Of a stretch of DNA of 20,868 nt, positions 15,675 to 20,868 are shown piece by piece (the stretch's first letter is position 1; each line of letters opens with the position of its first letter). A program made the translations under genes and the position numbers. Source of the DNA: Verrucomicrobiota bacterium (GTDB lineage Bacteria; Verrucomicrobiota; Verrucomicrobiia; Opitutales; Opitutaceae); the NCBI GenBank assembly GCA_023446865.1, contig JAEXPL010000426.1:1-20868 (forward strand), read 5' to 3'. The notes under the pieces are model-generated. The model had not been told where the DNA came from and ran no database searches. It saw only the letters and a list, made by a program, of their open reading frames with translations.

Positions 15675-17228
15675 ATGTCCTCCGAAGCCGTCTGCCTCGA
15701 TACCCTCGAACGCTACCTCAAAGCCCGCATTCCCTTCATCTCGTTGCGGACCGCGGACCGATCGCGAGCGTTGGGTGTGCTCAAGAAGATCACCGAGAAA
15801 CTCTCGATGACCGTCTACAAGCACACGATCTCGCAGGGCACCCGGGAGATCGTGACCGAGCGACAGATCAACGACGATCGGTCGGTGGCCGGCGCGCTGG
15901 CCTTTGCGACCGACCAGATGGCGTCACGCCAGAACCTCACGTTCGTGTTCACGGAGGTCTCGGACATTGAGGACGACACGCCGGGTTCGCGGCAGTTTCA
16001 GGATACGGTGCTTCTGGCGGTCGAGAACAGCTGCTCGTTGGTCGTCGTGGGCAACAAGCCTATCTGGGGACCGCTGCAGCGATTGGGCCTGACCATCACG
16101 TTGGATCCGCCCAATGAGGACGAAATGCGCGCCATCATCCGCGCGCAGATCGACCCTTATCGAACCCGGATCCGCATCGAGTGGGGCGAAGCGGAGGAAA
16201 AAGAGGCCGCCGCAATCCTGGCAGGCATCACCGCCATCGAGGCCGAGAACGTGATCGCGACGCTGCTGGCCCGCGGCCAAATCACGAAAGCCGACATGGC
16301 GGAACTGGTGCAAGCCAAGGACCGAATCTTCGCCGACATCTCCGGATTGGAGCGGGTTGTCGTGCAGGGCCAGGAATACAATGTCGGCGGACTTGAGGGC
16401 CTGAAGAGCTGGCTCGATCGCAAACGCCCGCTGTTGACGGCCGATCTACGGGAGCGGGGGATTCGTCCGCCCCGCGGCGTGCTGCTCGTCGGAGTGCCCG
16501 GCTGCGGAAAATCCCTCTCAGCCAAGGCCATTGCCGCCAGTTGGGGAATGCCTTTGTACCGGCTCGATCTGGCCAGCATCCACGGCATGTATCACGGACA
16601 AAGCGAGGGGCGCCTGAAGGATGCCCTCGCAACCGCCGACCATGTCTCGCCGTGTGTGCTCTGGATCGACGAGATCGAAAAGGGGCTCGCCGGGGCCAGT
16701 TCTGCTGGCAACGACGGCGGCACCAGCCAGCGCATGGTCGGCCAATTCCTCTATTGGCTTCAAGAGGGACGGCCGCGCGTGTTTGTGGTGGCAACGGCGA
16801 ACGACGTCACGCAACTGCCGCCGGAACTGCTCCGCCGGGGGCGTTTCGACGAGCTCTTCTTTGTCGATCTGCCCACACCGCAGGAACGCGGCGCCATCAT
16901 CGACATCTACACCCGGCGTGGACTGAAGCGCACGCTCACCGATCCGCTGCGGAAAGAGTTGATCGACTTGTCCGAGGGTTTTGCCGGTTCCGATCTCGAA
17001 GCCGCGGTCAAGGAAGTGACCGAAGAAGCCTTTCTGCATGGTGACAGCTCGGTCCACGACGATACGTTTCGCACCCGATTCCAGAACGTCGTTCCGCTCT
17101 CCAAAACCAACCCGGAGCGGATCGACTCGATCCGTGCGTGGGGCAAGGACCGCGCGGTGCCCGCCTCGGGCCAGACGATCGAAACCACCAACGGCCCGAG
17201 CAAGGCCAGGCGGGTCGTACTCGGCTGA
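15675..17228 (+). CDS. Ycf46-like AAA+ ATPase
   Basis: 517 residues, last gene of the operon. Residues 1-200 form the N-terminal domain typical of Ycf46-like proteins (LERYLKARIPFISLRTADRS, later NLTFVFTEVSDIEDD and SLVVVGNKPIWGPLQRLGLT), which looks like a degenerate AAA-type fold without a Walker A. Residues about 235-470 are a canonical classic-clade AAA+ module: Walker A GVPGCGKS (273-280), Walker B CVLWIDEIEK with D332/E333, sensor 1 Asn376 in ATAND, arginine finger region RRGRFDE (R387, R388, R390) and a C-terminal lid GFAGSDLEAAVKEV. All catalytic residues are present, so ATP hydrolysis and ring assembly are expected. Cyanobacterial Ycf46 has been linked to inorganic carbon use; the role here is unknown. 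No protease or nuclease domain is fused. No terminator hairpin was recognised in the following 144 bases. Confidence 0.92.
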   Translation: MSSEAVCLDTLERYLKARIPFISLRTADRSRALGVLKKITEKLSMTVYKHTISQGTREIVTERQINDDRSVAGALAFATDQMASRQNLTFVFTEVSDIEDDTPGSRQFQDTVLLAVENSCSLVVVGNKPIWGPLQRLGLTITLDPPNEDEMRAIIRAQIDPYRTRIRIEWGEAEEKEAAAILAGITAIEAENVIATLLARGQITKADMAELVQAKDRIFADISGLERVVVQGQEYNVGGLEGLKSWLDRKRPLLTADLRERGIRPPRGVLLVGVPGCGKSLSAKAIAASWGMPLYRLDLASIHGMYHGQSEGRLKDALATADHVSPCVLWIDEIEKGLAGASSAGNDGGTSQRMVGQFLYWLQEGRPRVFVVATANDVTQLPPELLRRGRFDELFFVDLPTPQERGAIIDIYTRRGLKRTLTDPLRKELIDLSEGFAGSDLEAAVKEVTEEAFLHGDSSVHDDTFRTRFQNVVPLSKTNPERIDSIRAWGKDRAVPASGQTIETTNGPSKARRVVLG

Positions 17229-17372
17229 AGTCTCGGGCACAGGCCGGCGTGGGCAGACCAAGCGGACTGATCGTAGGGTGCGCGGGAAGCGAGAAGCACA
17301 TAACATCCCAAGCGGCCGCCGCCGCCATTGACCACACCCGCGCCGCCACCATTCTTCCCTGCGCTACTACCC

Positions 17373-18404
17373 ATGCCGCTCATTCCCCGGCTCGTCGAAA
17401 AGCTCCAGCGCCACCCGAAACGCTTCGTGTTTCCGGAGGGCGCCGACCCGCGCGTGATCCAGGCCGCGCGCCAGATCGTCACCCGCCGCATGGGAGCGCC
17501 CATCCTGCTCGGCGAACGCTCGATCATCAAGGATGCCGCCCTGCGCCTCGACATCTCGTTGCAGGGCATGCGCCTGGTCGATCCCTCGCGCTCCACTGAT
17601 CTCGACGAGTTCGCCGCCCGCTACCTCGAGCTGCGCAAGGGCCGTGGCCTCCAGCCTTCCGAGGCCCGCCAGGTGATGATCGATCCGGGCTACTTCGCCA
17701 CGATGATGCTCGCCACCGCGCAGGCCGATGCACTCATCGGCGGCGCGACCGTCTCCGCCTCCAGCGCCCTGCGCCCGCTTTTCCAGATTCTGCCGAAACA
17801 GGAGGGCGTGAACACCGCCTCCTCCGTCATGGTGCTTGATTTCGACGAGAACAAGGTCGGCCTCGACGGGTCGCTCTTCCTCGGCGATTGCGGCGTCATC
17901 CCCGAGCCAACCGCCGAGCAACTCGCCGACATCGGCATCACCGCGGCACGCATCGCCCACCATCTCACCAACGACACACCGCGGGTCGCCTTCCTCAGCT
18001 ACTCCAGCCACGGCAGCTCCACCACTCCCTCCGTCCTAAAGATGCGCCAGGCCACCGAGCTCGCCCGCGCCAAAGCCCCGGAGCAGAAGTTCCCCATCGA
18101 GATCGACGGCGAGATGCAGGTCGACGCCGCGCTCGACCCGCGCACCGCCGCGGCCAAGGGCATCGCCGGCGGCGTCGGCGGCCGGGCCAACGTGCTCATC
18201 TTCCCCGACCTCAACTCCGGCAACATCGCCTTCAAGCTCGTCCAAGTCCTCGCCGGCGCCAACACCTTCGGTCAGATCGTCACCGGCCTCTCCCGGCCCG
18301 CCGCCGAGATCAGCCGCGGCTCCAGCGCGCACGATGTCTTCGGCGCCGCCGCCATCGTCGGCGTGCAGGCGATCAGCCACAACCTCCTCTACGGAGCCGA
18401 CTGA
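17373..18404 (+). CDS. pta: Phosphate acetyltransferase, catalytic domain (PTA_PTB family)
   Basis: 343 residues, the length of single-domain Pta enzymes. It interconverts acetyl-CoA and acetyl phosphate in the acetate pathway, in the cytoplasm. Family blocks are intact: KRFVFPEGADPRVIQAA at the start, ADALIGGATVSASSALRPLF, FLSYSSHGSSTTPSVLKMRQ, FPIEIDGEMQVDAALDP, ANVLIFPDLNSGNIAFKLVQ and GLSRPAAEISRGSSAHDV. The ATG at 17373 is preferred over a TTG at 17328 because homology begins at PLIPRLVEKLQ. The N-terminal P-loop and DRTGG regions of long Pta proteins are not part of this chain but are encoded 59 bases downstream. No acetate kinase gene is in the window. Confidence 0.93.
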   Translation: MPLIPRLVEKLQRHPKRFVFPEGADPRVIQAARQIVTRRMGAPILLGERSIIKDAALRLDISLQGMRLVDPSRSTDLDEFAARYLELRKGRGLQPSEARQVMIDPGYFATMMLATAQADALIGGATVSASSALRPLFQILPKQEGVNTASSVMVLDFDENKVGLDGSLFLGDCGVIPEPTAEQLADIGITAARIAHHLTNDTPRVAFLSYSSHGSSTTPSVLKMRQATELARAKAPEQKFPIEIDGEMQVDAALDPRTAAAKGIAGGVGGRANVLIFPDLNSGNIAFKLVQVLAGANTFGQIVTGLSRPAAEISRGSSAHDVFGAAAIVGVQAISHNLLYGAD

Positions 18405-18463
18405 GCCGCCACTCCGTGCCGGGCGGCACCGACCGGCCCCGGTCCACCGTCCACCGCTCCTTC

Positions 18464-19630
18464 ATGCCCACCACGTCCATGCCCGAAGGCTTCCAGGAGG
18501 CGCCCGCCGGGCTTCTGGCCAAGCCGACCAACACCTCCACCAAGCGTATCTTCGTCGCCGGCACCCGGATGAACGAGGGCAAGACCACCACCTGCCTCGG
18601 GCTCTTCGCCGCGCTCCAGACGCTGTATCCGCGAGTCGGTTTCATCAAGCCCGTCGGCCAGCGCTTCGTCGAGGTCGAGGGCCATCAGATCGACGAGGAT
18701 TCCGTGCTCCTCGACACCATCTACCACGTCAAGGTCCCGATCGAGAGCATGAGCCCCGTCACCATCGACGGGAAGTTCACCCGCCGCTACCTCACCGATC
18801 CGGCCGGCATGCACCCCGCGCTGGTCGACCGCATCTGCCGCGCCTTCGACCGCGTCTCCTGGGAGAAGGACTTCACCATCATCGAGGGCACCGGCCATGC
18901 CGGCGTCGGCTCCGTCTTCGATCTCTCCAACGCCTCCGTCGCCCGCATCCTCGACGCCAAGGTCATCCTCGTGTCCTCCGGCGGCATCGGCCGCCCGGTC
19001 GACGAGATCGCGATGAACAAGGCCCTCTTCGACCGCGAAGGTGTCGAGGTCATCGGCGCCATCGTCAACAAGGTCGAGCCCGACAAGCTCGGCTTCATCG
19101 CCGACTACGCCGGCCGCGGTCTCGCGCGCCTCGGCGTGCCGCTGCTCGGCGTGCTTCCGATCCAAAAAACCCTGACATCGCCCAATCTCGCGCAGATCGT
19201 CGAGGAGATCGGTGGCCGCTGGCTCAACGGCCGCTCCACCGGCGCCAACGAGCGCATCGAGGAGGTCGTCATCGGCGCCATGACCGCCAAGGGCGTCATC
19301 GACACCCTCAAGCCCGGCGTGCTCCTCGTCACTCCCGGCGACCGCGACGATCTGCTCTTCGCCACGATCTCCACCGCCGGCCTGTCCGGCGGCAAGGTCG
19401 TCTCCGGCATCGTCCTCACCGGCAGCGTGCTCCCGCACCCGCGCCTGCTCGAACTCCTTGCGAAGACCCCGATTCCGGTCGTCGCCGTCGCGGCCGAATC
19501 CTACGCCGTCGCCTCGAAGATCAACGGCATGACGATCAAGACCCAGCCGCAGGACGCCGACAAGATCCCGATCATCAAGCGCATGGTCCTCGACCACGTC
19601 GACCTGAGGAAGCTGCTCGCCTCGTTCTGA
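18464..19630 (+). CDS. P-loop (BioD-like) and DRTGG-domain protein, detached Pta regulatory half
   Basis: 388 residues matching the N-terminal half of long-form phosphotransacetylases (COG0857). Residues 28-225 are an AAA_26/dethiobiotin-synthetase-like P-loop domain with Walker A GTRMNEGKTTT (Lys40) and a GTGHAGVGSVFDLSNA loop; IVNKVEPDKL and GVPLLGVLPIQKTL follow. Residues about 240-360 form a DRTGG domain (GVLLVTPGDRDDLLFATIST, then GIVLTGSVLPHPRLLELL). In E. coli the same parts lie at the N-terminus of one Pta chain and modulate activity. The ATG at 18464 is chosen; an ATG at 18479 is an alternative. The open frame upstream to 17888 lies over pta in another register and is Arg/His-rich shadow. 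It is probably co-transcribed with pta. Confidence 0.88.
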   Translation: MPTTSMPEGFQEAPAGLLAKPTNTSTKRIFVAGTRMNEGKTTTCLGLFAALQTLYPRVGFIKPVGQRFVEVEGHQIDEDSVLLDTIYHVKVPIESMSPVTIDGKFTRRYLTDPAGMHPALVDRICRAFDRVSWEKDFTIIEGTGHAGVGSVFDLSNASVARILDAKVILVSSGGIGRPVDEIAMNKALFDREGVEVIGAIVNKVEPDKLGFIADYAGRGLARLGVPLLGVLPIQKTLTSPNLAQIVEEIGGRWLNGRSTGANERIEEVVIGAMTAKGVIDTLKPGVLLVTPGDRDDLLFATISTAGLSGGKVVSGIVLTGSVLPHPRLLELLAKTPIPVVAVAAESYAVASKINGMTIKTQPQDADKIPIIKRMVLDHVDLRKLLASF

Positions 19631-19657
19631 GCGACTCCAGTCTTTCCGCGCCGCGAG

Positions 19658-19693
19658 AAAAACACCGGCCGTCCCCGCGAAGAGGACGGCCGG
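19658..19693. terminator. Terminator between the convergent Pta operon and lipoprotein gene
   Basis: A perfect 10-bp stem (ccggccgtcc at 19665-19674 with ggacggccgg at 19684-19693) has a nine-base loop. On the minus strand it is followed by five T residues (A run at 19658-19662), a good signal for the lipoprotein gene. On the plus strand the following ctttc is weak, but the hairpin may also stop transcription from the Pta side. Confidence 0.82.
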
Positions 19694-19723
19694 AATGCTT
19701 TCTGCGGATTCGCATCCGCTCGC

Positions 19724-20425
19724 TTAGCTGCCGGCACGAACCAGCACCGTGTAGTTGGTCAGCGACCCCTTCGGCGAAACGAAGAAGACGTCGCGATACT
19801 CGCTGGGCGGAATGTCGAGGCTGTAGAAGCGGGGCATCGTGGCCTCGCCACTCTCCTTCATCATGAACCGGCACGCCACCCCCACCTGCACGCGGGCAGA
19901 AGTCACGTTGCGCACTCGCATCCACGTCCGCACCCGCCCGTCGTTGAGCGGATGGGCCTCGATGGACGTGAGCTTCACGATCGACGTGTAGGCCTTGGCG
20001 AACTCGGCGTTCACCGGTACCAGCACCACACCGGTCCAATCCCGGTCGACGAGTTCGGCCGAGGCACCGTCGGCGGTGAGACCGCGGGTCGGCGGCTGGC
20101 CATTGTAGTTGATCGGCTCATCCACGTTCGGCGCCGCAGCACCGGTCTGGAGTGAGGCCATCGCTTGGGGAAAGCCGGTCGCCTCGACACGTTCATGCTG
20201 CAGGCCGCCCTCGGTCGGCTCGACGAGCCGTTCCACCACCGCCTGAGCCTCGGCCGAGACCGGAGTGGGCGCCGGGGGAGGAGCCACTACCTCCGGGGCT
20301 TTGGCGGGAGCAGGGGCGACCGCCGCCGCCTTGGTGGGCTTGGGCTTCGCCGTTGGGGTCGCCGAACAGCCGGCGATCAAAAGACCACCGACCGCAAGGC
20401 TGAGAACGAATAGGTTGGGTTTCAT
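19724..20425 (-). CDS. Lipoprotein with YcfL-like C-terminal domain
   Basis: 233 residues. The signal peptide MKPNLFVLSLAVGGLLIAGC ends in a strong lipobox with Cys20, which fixes the start at 20425 although the frame is open to 20587. Residues about 22-65 are an Ala/Pro/Lys-rich linker (KPKPTKAAAVAPAPAKAPEV). The C-terminal 115 residues form a beta domain: SIVKLTSIEAHPLNDGRVRT, WMRVRNVTSARVQVGVACRF, ATMPRFYSLDIPPSEYRDV and a final strand TNYTVLVRAGS. The order (VRN strand, x-x-V-x-x-RF hairpin, polar strand, closing strand) resembles the YcfL/DUF1425 domain of the protein at 8490-8906, although identity is low. It is probably an outer-membrane lipoprotein of unknown role, transcribed alone and ended by the hairpin at 19658-19693. 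Confidence 0.8.
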   Translation of the reverse strand: MKPNLFVLSLAVGGLLIAGCSATPTAKPKPTKAAAVAPAPAKAPEVVAPPPAPTPVSAEAQAVVERLVEPTEGGLQHERVEATGFPQAMASLQTGAAAPNVDEPINYNGQPPTRGLTADGASAELVDRDWTGVVLVPVNAEFAKAYTSIVKLTSIEAHPLNDGRVRTWMRVRNVTSARVQVGVACRFMMKESGEATMPRFYSLDIPPSEYRDVFFVSPKGSLTNYTVLVRAGS

Positions 20426-20620
20426 TCTGACAGGGTGTCGTAGGGTTTTCCGAGAAACCGCGAATGATGATGATTTGCGGTGGCTGGATAATGCAGATTG
20501 CGGGGATGCTGGAAAGATCCGGCAAGTCCTTACTCTATTTAAACAAAAAGTTGCGCCACCCGCCGCCTCCCCGATTCGGTCGTGCAATCCGGCCCCCGGC
20601 CGTGCCAGTCTCGCCCCGCG
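20426..20620. promoter_or_regulatory. Divergent intergenic region between lipoprotein and ArsR-family gene
   Basis: 195 bases between two divergent starts, so it must carry promoters for both if each is transcribed alone. The tract at 20527-20553 (ccttactctatttaaacaaaaagttgc) is strikingly AT-rich for this DNA and is the likeliest promoter core. On the minus strand it contains TAGAGT (four of six -10 bases) but no matching -35. No perfect operator palindrome was recognised. Confidence 0.35.
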
Positions 20621-20868
20621 ATGAAAGCCCCTTGGGACACCCTCAAGATCCTTGCCGACCCCACCCGCCTGCGCCTGCTCGCACTACTCCTGCGCGAGGA
20701 GCTGTCCGTCGCGGAGATTCAGGAGGTCCTCGACATGGCCCAGTCGCGCGTCTCCTCCCAGTTGTCGCTGCTGCGCCAAGCCGGCTTCGTCGTCGACCGC
20801 CGTGATGGCAAGCGCGCCTACTATTCGCTCCGCCCCGGCCTCGATCCCCGCCAGCTCACCCTCCTGCG
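20621..20868 (+). CDS. ArsR-family transcriptional regulator, N-terminal part (runs off the window)
   Basis: Only the first 82 codons are inside the window; the frame is still open at the last base. They encode a winged helix-turn-helix: WDTLKILADPTRLRLLALLL, then ELSVAEIQEVLDMAQSRVSS, QLSLLRQAGFVVDRRDGKRA and YYSL as the wing. No metal-binding Cys cluster (CxC or ELCVCDL) is seen in the usual alpha-3 position, where this protein has ELSVAEI, so it is probably not a classic arsenic/cadmium sensor. The pattern resembles ArsR-type regulators fused to a SAM-dependent methyltransferase domain, but that part would lie beyond the window. The start at 20621 gives the standard N-terminus; no ribosome binding site is seen. 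Confidence 0.85.
   Translation, partial: MKAPWDTLKILADPTRLRLLALLLREELSVAEIQEVLDMAQSRVSSQLSLLRQAGFVVDRRDGKRAYYSLRPGLDPRQLTLL

Noticed and set aside
17888..18463. N-terminal extension of the P-loop/DRTGG protein
   Set aside because: It overlaps pta in another frame and is Arg/His/Pro-rich; P-loop homology begins just after 18464.
18334..19866. 510-codon plus-strand frame overlapping the P-loop/DRTGG gene
   Set aside because: Extremely Arg/His-rich translation in the +1 register of a confidently assigned gene.
1..20868. tRNA, rRNA, CRISPR arrays, insertion sequences, integrase or attachment sites
   Set aside because: No cloverleaf-like segment, regularly spaced repeats, transposase or recombinase motifs were seen on either strand.

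Overview
The window is about 20.9 kb of GC-rich bacterial chromosome, gene-dense, with no sign of phage, insertion sequence, CRISPR or structural RNA genes. The gene families suggest a Gram-negative, envelope-rich bacterium. Verrucomicrobiota, class Opitutia, is the best guess: lipoproteins with YcfL/COG3014/LpoB-type domains, a Pta split into separate catalytic and P-loop/DRTGG genes, a terminal ArsR-type regulator, and the absence of Shine-Dalgarno sequences. The lineage is inferred from style, not from a phylogenetic marker.

Layout. (1) 197-2136: rpmB (ribosomal protein L28) with a clear intrinsic terminator, convergent with murJ (lipid II flippase). (2) 2137-4736: a roughly 570-base stretch with no convincing gene, then a GYF_2-domain membrane protein with a very long proline-rich linker and an unrecognised C-terminal domain, then another 355 bases without a gene. 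(3) 4737-9521: a tight five-gene operon of exported proteins: a CsgG-like/PEGA protein, a CsgG-like/FlgT-like protein, a COG3014 lipoprotein, a YcfL lipoprotein and an LpoB-like protein, closed by a hairpin. (4) 9615-12241: two translationally coupled secreted proteins of unknown family. The larger ends in a Cys/His arrangement resembling NlpC/P60 or CHAP-type cysteine hydrolases. (5) 12595-17228: a five-gene operon ending in a Ycf46-like AAA+ ATPase, preceded by a small unknown-domain protein, a coiled-coil/helical-repeat protein with a membrane hairpin, a proline-rich 96-residue peptide and a small helical protein. (6) 17373-19630: split phosphotransacetylase. (7) 19724-20868: a YcfL-like lipoprotein on the minus strand, divergent from an ArsR-family regulator cut by the window edge.

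The most interesting signal is a link between regions 2 and 5. The last 100 residues of the GYF_2 protein and the last 100 residues of the first protein of the AAA+ operon are about 54% identical by hand alignment, including two cysteines 13 residues apart. This ties the GYF_2 membrane protein, the proline-rich peptide and the Ycf46-like ATPase into one candidate uncharacterised system. Regions 1, 3 and possibly 4 share a cell-wall theme (MurJ, LpoB-like activator, possible hydrolase), but no penicillin-binding protein is present in the window.

None of the 19 annotated starts has a recognisable Shine-Dalgarno sequence. Start sites were therefore chosen from signal peptides, family alignments, overlaps and ATG preference rather than ribosome binding sites.
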